From: Antedon mediterranea
Taxonomy: Eukaryota > Echinodermata > Crinoidea > Comatulida > Antedonidae
DNA: 64,000 nt
Direction: 5' to 3'
Assembly: GCF_964355755.1 (NCBI RefSeq)
Contig: NC_092677.1
Location: 3,479,001-3,543,000, forward strand
The translations under genes and the position numbers were made by a program. Numbering within the stretch: the first letter of the stretch is position 1; the number at the start of each line of letters is the position of its first letter. The notes beneath the pieces were generated by a model. It saw only the letters and a list, made by a program, of their open reading frames with translations. It was not told where the DNA came from and made no database searches. Below are positions 23,063 through 34,900 of this stretch, in pieces.

Positions 23063-26000
23063 CTAAAGATTCTGATAGGCCAGTACACCTCGTCCCCTAC
23101 CTGTTCCCCGAAAGTACTCTTGTATCTGTTTGGTTTTTACTTCCGCCATGTTTCTGTTCAAACTTGGAAACTGTTGAGTTGTTTTGGGGGGTACTCCAGT
23201 AACTAAAAATAAGTGGAAAATATATACATTTCATTTCGAAACCTGAGCTGCACTGACGAGATCTAATAAGATCGAAACAGTACTGAGTGCAGATTAGATA
23301 CATAATATAATATACATTATTTATTGTTGCGGAAAATATTTGTCAGTTACTGCAGTAAGCAGTGTGTATGATTAGCCAAAAAGAGCTTTTAACAAGTATA
23401 CAAAATGTAGTTACTGCAGTAGAATAATTTTGACATGGTTCCTTACCTGCTACAAGACCTCTACCACGTCCAGCAGTCTGCCACGATGGAGCAGGTTGTG
23501 GCACTGCAGATGGAGGTGGTGCTACTTTACCGTTGGCGTACTTCTTGGGCATCGCACATTGCTTTTCAAAAGCTGCGGGTGGCCCTGAATTTTAGACAAA
23601 AACATGTTTGCTAATATGGAGTGCAAATTAATTATTGCAGAATAATTCAAATAATAAATTAAATATCTTTCTAAGAAGTTTATAGACATAATTATTTTAT
23701 AATACTTGTATATTATAACATATAATAATGTGAACAGGAAGCTCTGTCTACACTATCAAATTTGTTGGACAAAAAAAAGTGTGATGTGCCCAAATATAGT
23801 AGTGATATGCCCAAATATGGTAGTGATACGACATCATCATGTCCATATATGGGCAAATTACATTTGTTTGTCACATAAAATTTGATAGTGTAGACAGAGC
23901 TTTAGGAAACAAATACGTTTTAAATATATTTTTCTTAGGCCTTATGCTGACAAAGATTTACCTCCAAGAGATGGCCACTCATCAGCATTTGAAGCAGATA
24001 TATTAACATCTTGTTGATAAGGTTTTGAGCCAGGGTTCCATCCAGCATAATCTAGCCTGGGCATACCTTCTAGGTCCGGCTCAGAGGCTGGCTCGGAGGC
24101 GGTGTCTGTGAAGGACGTCTGGGATAAACTTCTACCAGGGACAGTAACTCCTATACTACCAGCAATCCCTAAATCAATATGGTAAAAGATCAAGTAAAAG
24201 CAATAATAAGATCTGCTATTCAAAGAGATAAGCTCTGTTTACACCACCAAACTAGTTTGACAAAAAAAAGTGTGATTTGCCCAAATATGGTAGTACCATA
24301 ACATCATCATGTACATGGGCACATCAGATTTTTTTTGTCAAACTAGTTTGATTGTGGAGACAGAGCTTAAGAAACAAAATGAGCTATAAAAAAGTAAGAC
24401 TGTGTGGGGTGTTAAAGGAGGATCTTCAACGGGGGAAAAGAGGGGGTGTGTGAGTGGGGAGATGAGGGGATATTAAAAAAACCCTGTTGGCTTCATTTGA
24501 CAACTTCAGAGTATTCTAGGTGGATAAAACCACAAACAGTACCACTTATTCTGATGTTATGTTGTTTTTCTCCTCTTAAGCTCTGTCTACACTATCAAAC
24601 TAATTTGATGTGCCCAAATATAGTAGTGATGTGCCCAAATATAGTAGTGATATGCCCAAATATAGTAGTGATATGCCCAAATATAGTAGTGATATGCCCA
24701 AATATAGTAGTGATATGCCCAAATATAGTAGTGATATGCCCAAATATAGTAGTGATATGCCCAAATATAGTAGTGATATGCCCAAATATAGTAGTGATAT
24801 GCCCAAATATAGTAGTGATATGCCCAAATATAGTAGTGAAAAACATTCATACCTCGTCCTTTTGGTCTTCTTAGTGGCTGCTCCTCTTGAAGCTATACAA
24901 TGATAAGATTGAAGATCACATATAAAAACTCAGCACTTAAAATACTATTATTATACAGGATTACTACATATTGAATTCAATTTTATATTTAGTATATCAT
25001 TTTTATAAAATACGTAGAAAATTGCTGAGACTACTGTATGCAAACAAAAAAAGTACAAAACGATGACATTCTATAACATTCAATGCTCATAAGAAACTTA
25101 ATCTTCTTTATGCAGTTACTGCAGTAAAATTAATTTGACATGATCTATACCTACCTCAGGTTTATTGTATCGTATGTCTCTTGATGCAAACGCAGAACCC
25201 GCACTCAGTTTCTCGGAAAGATCCCCATACCCATTTTGCTGTTACACAAAAGAAAAATCAATAATTGTTTGTAGGTTGGTTTCTCAACAAATAAAAACAA
25301 ATAAGTCATATATTTTGTTCAACTTTTTAGCTGGTTCTGAATCTGCGTATGTTTGGAGAAATCCCAAACAGAAAAAAAGAAATTAAACACTTCAGAGCCG
25401 TAGCCAGCTCTCGCTTCATCTGAAATTTTCCAGCCCAATTCCCCAGCACAGATCATCATATTTTATATTAATAATTGTATTTAAAGCCTCTTTGCCTTGT
25501 CTGTTTTAAGATCTCGCTATGACCTTGCACTTAAGTATCTTAGTTTTTGAGACACGATAACCGATAAATGTAAAGATGACGCAAAACAATGGTCTTACCC
25601 TATTCACAGGCATTTGATTCTGCCTAAGCGGAGGTGGCTTGTAACTCGAAGGGGTTGTATATGTATAATAGGATCGATCCGACCTCACAGGGCAATGCGA
25701 TGCAGTCAACTCAAAGTCATAAATAGTAGCAAGTGAATCACTCAAAATGTAACTAATAATTTAAAAAATACAGAAAAATATATACATGGTGGGCTTATAG
25801 TATACAGTACATCAGGGTGGGCTTATGCTAGAGTTAGTACGTTAATATTTTATAACTTACCAATGTATTTTAGCCACAGCAAGTGCACAATGCTTATTCT
25901 CCAATTCTTCATGGAAATCACATCTGCAGAGAAAAAAATTATTTTTATTAATCCGATTTCAATAATATTTAAAAATAATAACTTCTAATCTATTATTGGT

Positions 26001-29000
26001 GAGAAAAGTTAATTCTTAACAAATACAGTAGTATTTATAAAATAGTTGTCTGACAATAATTATAAAATTTGAATTATTAAAGGCAAAGCTTTAAAAATAA
26101 CCCTAGTAATTTTTTTGCAAGCGGTAAACATAACGAGCGTCATTAGCCCCTCCCCCTTTTAAAATTGGGGCTACAGAACGTTTTTTTGTTGTTATAAGAT
26201 AGGAAATTCACCAAAGTTAATTCTTTTAACACAATTGAATTATCGCTCTAAATTCCATATGGGTCAAATAATAAATAACACGCCCTCTGTTGCTCTATTT
26301 ATTTTTATTTCGCTCACTTAAATTATTCGAAATGTTTACGATACCTTGTGTTTGACTCGTAATCAAAGGACGTGGAGCTGAACATGATGGTGGCGCACGT
26401 AAGCGAAGGTTTATCACCCCGAACTCCGTGATAATGCAGTTCAGTGTACAGAATCTCCAACTGGTAAATTTTCTCGTCAAGTTTATTTGGAACATCTATT
26501 TAAAATAAACAAGTTAGCTAATTATAATAAATATTTTTCAATATAAAATAGTGATTTAGATTTTTATAGCGGCATTTTAATGGTTATTGCTCGTGGCACT
26601 GTTTAAACTGACTCCGAACATCCTAGCACGAAACTCCGCTCAATCGTAGGTAGGGCGCCCTCACGGTGACTTTACAAGTACTTGTTTATGTACAATGCTT
26701 AAACACTTACCAGCATGCCTTGCCATCCAGTCAACACAAAACGCAACTTTATCACAATTTTCCTTCTGAAAAGGGGAAAGAAACAATTTTTTTTTTTAAA
26801 TTAATTGCTTTATTAAATTAATTCCAGTTTAGCCCAGGGGTTAACTGATAGTCAGAGGTTTTCTTTAATAACATTTAAAACATCATTAAAACAAACAATA
26901 TATAAACAATCCTCATAACTTTACTAAAAATTATAATTGTTAAAAAAAGATGATTCTTGACAATCAATAATTCTGTTTTCCCCCGCCTGCGTGAAATCAA
27001 ACCTGCTTGTGTGTCAACATTAGTTGCCGGCTTTGAGTAGGGGCTGTACTATGTTTTCCGGTGTTCTTTTGCCTTGAGTCGTTGCGTGAAACCGATTTGA
27101 TTTTCCATAGCGATGTTTGCAGCACTGTCTTTTCATCGGTTCCCATTTGTGATTACGCAATATGGAACCTTGCTTCGATACGTTATGTTCTAGTGGGACC
27201 CATGCTTTAGAAATTCTTGCGATTACTTACAAGTGTGTATAGGCATGGCAAAGATTTTCTCTTGTCCGGGTTAATGAAATTGCACATGTCGGCCCATAGT
27301 TCCCTATAATCTCTCTCTGCTCTGTCAAAGTTTTCAATTGGGATTTGGTGTTTATCATCACCTAGAAGATGACAACAAATTGAAATGTACCTATAGAAAC
27401 TATTAAACTTGTTGTAAGAAAATAACAAAATCCCAAGAAGCAGTTTAATTAATTAACAGGTTTGATGTTGTTCTCTGTACTATTATAGAGCAGGTTTTGG
27501 CAAACAGGCATCACATGTGATACAGGCATCACATTTAATACAGGCATCACATGTGATACAGGCATCACATGTGACACAGGCATCTCATGTAATACAGGTG
27601 TCACATGACATGTAATTGTTTGTATTGATGTATTGTTATGTGACACTGTATTACAGAATTTGCCATGATACTGTTATCTTATTTGTTACCATTACCGCTC
27701 GTCTGTATAAATTGGCCTTAAAGCTTGGTTCCCACTAGAACGTAATGTAAGGACGTAAACGCAACGCAAGCGTTTTAACCAATGACAAGCAAAGTTATAG
27801 ACAGTTAGCAATCACAAGCGAATAAGCCATCGCTTGTGATTGGTCAATTCACTTGCGTTGCGTTATGTCCTTGTGTTGCGTCGCCAGTGGGAACCACGCT
27901 TTAGGCTACAAGTCACAGGTTAATTTAATCACAAATTTTGAAATATTTATACCAAAAATGTCTTACTAGTTGACAAGCAGAGAAATCTAAAACCCATAGG
28001 TATTGGTCCAGGATCTATGAACCTATGAAATATTCTGATGATGCCGGCGCTAAGACTGTACTCAATAATGGCGACTTCAGCAGGTAGGTAGCCTTGATTA
28101 TCTGGAAACTTACACAATACCTCAAACGTGATGATGTAAAATATCTCTAAACAGACACCTGTGTGAATGAAATGATAATGGTCATTGTAAAGCTAAGAAT
28201 AGCAATTAAATATTTAAAGATGTATTGTCCCCAACAAACATGAAAAATGAATGAAGATTAAATCAGACTTTAAATAGGCCATTTTGCAGATTTAATAAAG
28301 TTATTCCTGTTCACTTATTAAAAAAAAATTTCACTTATAAAAAGACAAAAGAAATGTTTAATTTTAACCAAAACCATTGTCTGACAGACAATTTCAATAT
28401 TTTTTGCACTAAATAAATTTTTTTCGGGTAAATATATATTTTTTTGCGATCCATTTTTTGGTCACAGTGAATAACTATTATGTGACATTAACATGGCAAA
28501 AAATGTTTACAAAAAATTGTTTAAGGGGGACAATATTATTTATTATAGCGGCCAATGAATATTAACAGACATTTTTATATCCGGCTAGAATGGTTATAAA
28601 AATAAATTTAAAAAATAAAACAAAGCTAATTAAGGAAAAACTGAAGGAGTATAACTGTGACCACAATTCCATAGGCTTCTCAGAAAACGAGCTAAAAATA
28701 AACTATTTTTCTTTTCCGCTTCCTGTTTATAATAGAATATGTTCCTATTAACATACATTTAATATACACTAAACCTCTTAAGCTCTGTCTACACTATCAA
28801 ACTTTATGTGACAAAAAAATGTGATGTGCCCATATATGGACATGATGATATCATATCACTACCATATTTGGACATATCACTACCATATTTGGACATATCA
28901 CTACCATATTTGGGCATATCACTACCATATTTGGGCATATCACTACCATATTTGGGCATATCACTACCATATTTGGGCATATCACTACCATATTTGGGCA

Positions 29001-29964
29001 CATTCACACTTGATAGTGTAGACAGAGCTTTATATTTACCTTCTCCTTCAGGCCAGAATTCGCTTACACATCTTTGCATCCTTTCATTTCGCCTGTCTAT
29101 TTCATCAAGATCTATAGTCTCCTATAAATTAACAATCAAACAAAATTGAAAAATAATTACAACATTTAGTATGAAATTATTAGAGAAGATAATCAATTAT
29201 TTCATCAACATAATGTAATACTTACAGACATGAGGTTACCAACACAGTCAAGACGCCCTCCTGAGAGCACACCGCCAGCATCTCGCATTTTTCGTTTTGC
29301 TTCTTTGGCCTGATCATTGTACATCTCCCGCTCGTCTGCCGATAGATTCTGAAGGAAAATTATATGCTAGTTTTATGCTAATGAATTATCCTACAAATGT
29401 AGTATGCAAAAACACATGAATAATTTAAGCTACTTACTATGAATTCGACTCGGAAGTTAAAACGTCATTAAATTATTAAAACATTCAGAGAGTAAAAACT
29501 AGCCTTAAATAATAAAATGCTATTATAGTATTAATATTATTATATCACAGTGACCTAATAATCATTAGTTTTCACAATTTTTAAACAAGGAAGTAATAAT
29601 TTAATGAATTAAAAGTAATATTCTTTTTTTGTTAAAAAAAAAAATTCTAGGCCTAGGCTATTTTTTAAGGATATCACAGTGATGAATAAATCACATACAT
29701 GCTGACTGGCCTACCCTTAGTGCCAGCACGAGGTCTGCTGGATAATGGTGGGCGGTGTAGTAGTAGGCCTATAGGTAGCCTAGGCCCTATCCTCTAATGA
29801 TATGATTTATGATGCCTTTTTACCTTCCATAGTGGGTGAGCAATTTGAACCAACTCGTCCATTCTCTTATTATTGTGTCCTTGACGTTGAAGTTCAGGTT
29901 TTATATCTTGAATAAACATAGATAAACCAGTAATTTGCTTCTTGTTTTTCTTTTTATTAGGCAT
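23063..29964 (-). CDS. MAEL: Maelstrom (piRNA-pathway germline protein)
   Basis: Germline factor for piRNA biogenesis and transposon silencing, found in nucleus and nuage. Fourteen coding exons agree in phase: 29964-29824, 29348-29226, 29121-29040, 28158-27967, 27361-27231, 26765-26711, 26495-26345, 25923-25861, 25740-25599, 25238-25155, 24892-24853, 24168-23962, 23584-23447, 23202-23063. The product is 562 aa (human 434). The HMG box is at about residues 3-75 (MPNKKKN, then NLSADEREMYNDQAKEAKRK). The MAEL RNase-H-like domain is at about 117-345, with RFIDPGPIPMGFRFLC, then HQIPIENF. The zinc motif is NTRCDFHEELENKHCALAV, whose H296, H303 and C304 fit the E-H-H-C ligand set. SLATIYDFELTASH follows. 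The longer tail has WPSLGG (466), GRGRG (509-513), FPSLN (528) and terminal GRGRG (551-555), likely arginine-methylation sites. Confidence 0.94.
23739..23902. mobile_element. Family A MITE in MAEL intron 12
   Basis: Full length: AAGCTCTGTCTACACTATCA on the left, GATAGTGTAGACAGAGCTTT on the right, two internal 21-bp units. It lies 59 nt from the donor of MAEL exon 12. Confidence 0.9.
24230..24368. mobile_element. Family A MITE in MAEL intron 11, short form
   Basis: Ends are AAGCTCTGTTTACACCACCA and GATTGTGGAGACAGAGCTT, with a single internal 21-bp unit. It is about 60 nt upstream (minus strand) of the exon 12 acceptor. Confidence 0.85.
24578..24838. mobile_element. Family A MITE left end with its 21-bp unit expanded about 11 times
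   Basis: AAGCTCTGTCTACACTATCA begins the element, then GATATGCCCAAATATAGTAG-type units repeat at 21-bp spacing to about 24838. The right terminal repeat is lost. All frames stay open through the array (MPKYSSD repeats), which is not coding. The array ends about 14 nt from the donor of MAEL exon 11. Confidence 0.9.
27504..27610. repeat. 18-bp minisatellite in MAEL intron 4
   Basis: About six copies of ACAGGCATCACATGTGAT, containing the palindrome ATCACATGTGAT. It gives a repetitive minus-strand ORF (MPVSHV repeats) that is not a gene. Confidence 0.85.
27719..27904. mobile_element. Family B MITE, full length, MAEL intron 4
   Basis: Left arm AAAGCTTGGTTCCCACTAGA, right arm CGCCAGTGGGAACCACGCTT. 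The inner arms contain ACGCAACGCAAGCG and its complement. Confidence 0.9.
28210..28545. mobile_element. Family C element in MAEL intron 3
   Basis: Inverted ends TTAAAGATGTATTGTCCCC (28215) and GGGGGACAATATT (28526). The CTGACAGACAATT palindrome is near the middle. The same words appear at 20.57-20.75 and 33.16-33.98 kb. Confidence 0.65.
28780..29030. mobile_element. Family A MITE with expanded 21-bp unit, 9 nt from the MAEL exon 3 donor
   Basis: Both terminal repeats are present (AAGCTCTGTCTACACTATCA and GATAGTGTAGACAGAGCTT). Between them about seven CATATCACTACCATATTTGG-type units repeat at 21-bp spacing. Nine intron bases separate it from exon 3, which ends at 29040. Confidence 0.93.
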
Positions 29965-31919
29965 TTTGTTGTTGTGTTGCTTCTTTTCTTTCAACCGTAA
30001 TGCACTTTGGAGCTAGAGGCCTGTCTTGTGAAATGATTATTACTGGTAACACAGGAGCTCAGAGAGCGTGTTAGCGGAAGAGACAAGAACTAATTGTCGT
30101 CTGAACGGATGGCTTATCGGGAAATAAACATAGTGCCTTCCATTCTTATATAGGCATAATCCATTTTAACAATTAGTTCAATTACATTGATTTCCACTTA
30201 TAAGGCAATTTTAACATAAAATAAACAGTAATAATTATTTTTAAAATAAATAAATATATATTTATCTATTTAAATGAGTAAAGTTTAATTTTGTTAACGT
30301 CAAATTAAATTTAAATACCCCTATTATGTTATAGTATCGTCCATGCTGACCACATGTATTGGAAACGCTATTTTGAACATGCAGGGCGCCTCGGCGCGGC
30401 AGGATGTACCAAACTTTTGCGCTGATTTTGTGCGGGATTTTGTGTGTATTCCTTACTAATATGAGATATTTCTGTATTATATTAGGCCTACTGCTGTTTT
30501 TTCAGTTACCACCACCCATGATAACGGTTTGTTTTTCAATATAAAAATCAGTTTTCATGTGTATGACCAAAAGGGTGTGAGTAGGCTAAATGTACAAATA
30601 CAGATAGGCCTACAATAAAAAAAGGGTGTAGGCCTACTCAGCAAGCATTATTGTACCCTCATTATTTCAAATAAGTGTGACGAATTTCACTTTCTTTCCG
30701 TCTTCAAACTTTAAATTAGTCACTTTTATTGATTCTTTCTGGAAATTGCTCATATAAAAATATAAGTATGTATAAAAATATAACAGGTAAAATTAGTACA
30801 ACGCATAGGCCTAAACAAGAAGACACGGACATCAGACATGAGGAGTGGTCTTCTAAGACACCTAGATAAGGCTTAGATAGCCAGAGTTTGCTCATTCGCA
30901 GCATGGCACAAAGTAGGCCTACTACGCAACGCAAGGGATACGTGGTGGATCATCCGAACTGTTGCTTGTGATTGATTAATAAATCGCATTAAAATCTAGA
31001 GTAGAATCTTTTATCTCCACCATTTTTTAACAATAAGTGTAATCTTGAACTTCTGCCAATGGATGTCTATTGTCGAGCGTGTTCACACGATAGAATAGAA
31101 TGAATAGATGGAATCAGGCACTCAGTGATGCGAATCTGACCTTGATGTAGCTGCAGAATGCATACGCTATTTTTGTTTGATAAAGACGGGATAAACTGTC
31201 CTATTGAAGCGTGCAACAAAAATATATTATATAATGTAAATAATGTAATATTATATAAGTTTTTAAACAAAGCAAATCGCTTGAAAAAAGCAAGACAAAC
31301 AAATACTCATAATAAACAAATACAACGAAGAAGCGCTCAGAGTTTGAGCGAAAAACAGTTAACTAGAGATTATGATGAACTTTCCTGACGTCATCCATAT
31401 CGATTTTCTTTAAAATTTCATTTCATTTCAATTCGCTTAGTGGGATTGATCAATAACAAGCGCTGGATACGAACTGTCGCTTGTCATTGGTTAACTCGCT
31501 GGCGATTTTCGTCTTTGCGCGTTGCGTCTTTAAGAGATATACTAATTTCCAATATGAACAAATCGATTAATTCATTTTAATAAGTCAGGTAGCTGACATG
31601 AAAATTGTTATTAGAAATTACATATCCAATCGATAAAACGCAAGGCTATTGTGATACGGCCAACCGAGGAAATAAATAAACTCCTTACAAAATAACAACG
31701 CATACAAACACAAAAAGATATAACACTTATCTATATTACAAAAGAATTACAAAAGAATAACTCACCTCGTATAAGATTAAACAGTATTAAAAACGTATAC
31801 AATAATCACGCTCAAGTGAGTCTCATTTTCCATTAACTTAGTCACAAGCAGCGTCTAAGCGCGGAACCAACTGTTATTTATACATTTCTGTGTGTATTTT
31901 TTTTCTAATAAGTCTCACT
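29965..31919. other. Spacer between MAEL and MOXD1-A, probable divergent promoter region
   Basis: MAEL (minus) and MOXD1-A (plus) diverge from here. There are many TAGGCCTA palindromes (30483, 30605, 30629, 30914). Degenerate family B fragments lie at about 30920-30990 and 31436-31531. No exon was recognised. I cannot place transcription starts. Confidence 0.5.
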
Positions 31920-34900
31920 ATGTCTGAGATTGTATCAAAGACGATATTGTTTGTTTGTATGTATTTTGTGTTAGTAAACACCGAAGATTCCATCAACGAG
32001 GATCACGAGGTTGTTATGAATGCCGAGTATGATTTTAAGCTAAAATGGCGAATTGATGGTGGAGACATTCTCCTTGAAATCAGTGCCGATACGATGGGAT
32101 ATGTCGCCATTGGCTTTTCTCCTAACGGTGGAATGCCCGGATCGGATATCGTGATCGGATGGGTCAGAAATGGTCAACCATATTTGTCTGTAAGTTGATT
32201 AAATATCTTGAAAATTATTTTGTTTTTCTCAAACACATTGCATAATTGTACCAGAAGGTCCACTGAATAACTTCAAGGATAACTCCAGAATAAACAAACC
32301 GATATCTATTTGATCTTTTTTTAAACTCTTATAGCCTAAGCTTCACATTTTTCCATGTATGCCTCGTAACATTATTTACAACAATTGAATACTGTTACTG
32401 AAAACAAGTTTGAATTGACCAATAGAGTACCAGTAATGTTTTAGCCAAGTCAATGACAATTTTCATAGCATTGGATTTTTCAAAACAAAAATATGACACT
32501 TTATTATCTACTCAATATTCAAATTATTATAACTGTAGTTTCTTAGTTTTGTCTGTTGTTGCATCGAGATCATTCAACTTCATCAACGATATTTTTGGTA
32601 TATAATATCCTTTTCTTGGTTCTCATTTGCATAAGGGCGCGTACACGCCATACGCAAGTAAGTTGACCAATTACAAGCGACATTATTTTGCTTGTTATTA
32701 ATAAAGTCAATTCGATTGCGCTTACGATACTGTACGTGATCTAATTGCGTTGCGTCCTAGCCCGAGATTAACCCAAGATTTACAAGATGTGAAAAAAAGT
32801 AGTTGGCTTTTCATAATTCGTTATCATTCTTATATTTAGGACCGTTATGCAACTGAATATGCAAAACCGGAAGCGGATACATCTCAGGATTATACTCTTC
32901 TGTATGGACGTGAAGAAGGAGGTCGAACAACAGTTGGATTTAGACGGGCATTGAATACATGCGACGACAAGGATAACGTAATAAATGTACGAATACTCAT
33001 TACTTGTCATTATTCTTTAACTAAGGTCAAGAACTTTTGATGACCTATAACCCACCAGACCTGTATCTAAATACAGATTTCCATTTTTAAAGTGGGCCAA
33101 TACAATTTCTTGAATCTTGAAGCTTGAATCCTGAAGAATTAAAGTTATGTGGTCCCTCAAAATCATGAAAAATAAACATGTCTAAAATCAGACTTTGAAT
33201 AGGCCATTTTGCAATTTTAATCTAAGTTTAATAAAGTTATTTACTTTTATAGAAAAAACGAACAAAGTAATAATTTCATTTTCGTTTATTCAAATTTAAC
33301 AAAAAACTTGGCTGGCAGCCAATTTAATATTTTTGCTTTAAAGATGTATTGTCTCTTTGACTAATTCCTAAAAAATTTTTTTTTTAATATTTCGAAAAAA
33401 AGTGGGTCATTTTAAAGTATCATAATAGTTATTAACTTTCACTAAAAATTTGTCGAAAAGAAAATTATTTAACTGAAATACAGACATACTTTTGTTCAAA
33501 AAATAACTTTGACTTCCAGTCAAAGTTTTCGATCAAAACATATTTCATAATGCAACGCGCTTGTTTGGCTACTCTGTATGCATAATCATAAAACTTCCTT
33601 GCGACGATCTGTGTGAAAACACCTTCTCAAACCGTGACGAGTTGTTAGCATCATGCATAATGCATACTCATGGTTTGAAATCTTTTCCAGCAAAATGTAA
33701 TCAAATTAATTTACCGGTTAATTACGTAAACTTGATGTTTTTGGCCCGAATTTTCGACTTAAAGTGAATAACTTTAATATTACTTTGATATGGCCAATTT
33801 AAATCTAGAATATTTTGACCTTCATTTTTTTGTGTTTCAAGGGACAATACATCTTTAAATTACAGGTTTTTTTTCAGGTAAATATTTTTTTTGACGATTC
33901 AGTGTTTGGTCATAGTGAATAAACATCAAAATGGCATATTCAACAAACAAGTATTATTCAGGGGTACAATATTTATTTTTAAGTGAGGTAATTCAGTTCA
34001 AGTCCCTGTACTGTAGTAAAGATTATCGTCGCCACAGATCGACAGTTTTTGTTATCAACTACATGTACAAAAGATAACGATAATTGAAAGACAATTTTTC
34101 CTGTTGTCGTGTTTTGAATTTACATCTGTACAAAAGGAAATTGGTTCAATGGGTATGGATAAATAGGTAGCATGCACTGCAGACGCCTTTGTGTCCATTT
34201 TTTTTTGTACCCGAGCGGTTTTGAATAATTATCTATAGCTTTACAATTTGGTTATACAATTGGTTTTCACAATATTAGTTTTGCTTACAAAATTTCGAAC
34301 TTTCATTATAATGCTTCTTTACTTATTAAACCTTGGTTCCCACTAGAGTTTTGCTCATATATTTGGAACTGTCATTGTAATGCTCTTTTACTTATTAAAC
34401 CTTGTTTCCCACTAGAGCTTTGCTTTTATAATGCTTCTTTACTTATTGAAACTTGGTTTCCACTAGACACACAACGTAAAGGCGTTAATATAAGCGCAAT
34501 TTGACCAATCACAAGCGATGGATTATCCGAACTTTCATTTGTCATTGGTCACTCGCTCGCATTGCGTTTATGTCGTTTGTTACGTCCTCCTGGTAAGGAA
34601 CCAAGCTTACTAACGTATTTTTCTTTATTATTTATCCTAGGATGACACACTTAGAGTCATTTGGGCCGTGAATAACATGGATCCTGTCAATTCTGACGAC
34701 ATCATCTACCACGGCACGTCACGTGGAGTGCGATCAATCCTACTGCTTAGTTCTCAAGAAGCTGACTTCGACTTTCCCGAAGAATACAACTATTTTGATG
34801 GATTTATGCCAAACGTATTTATACTTTTCTAAAGCTCTGTTTACACTATCAAACTCTATGTGACAAAAAAATGTTCTCATAATTATATGGACATGATGAT

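Noticed and set aside
24446-24903. Repetitive ORFs such as MPKYSSD and CPNIVVI repeats
   Set aside because: All frames of the 21-bp MITE-derived array are open; this is a repeat effect inside a MAEL intron.
31158-31388. 76-codon ORF upstream of MOXD1-A
   Set aside because: No similarity to any family I know, Lys/Asn-rich as expected from AT-rich DNA, no splice context.
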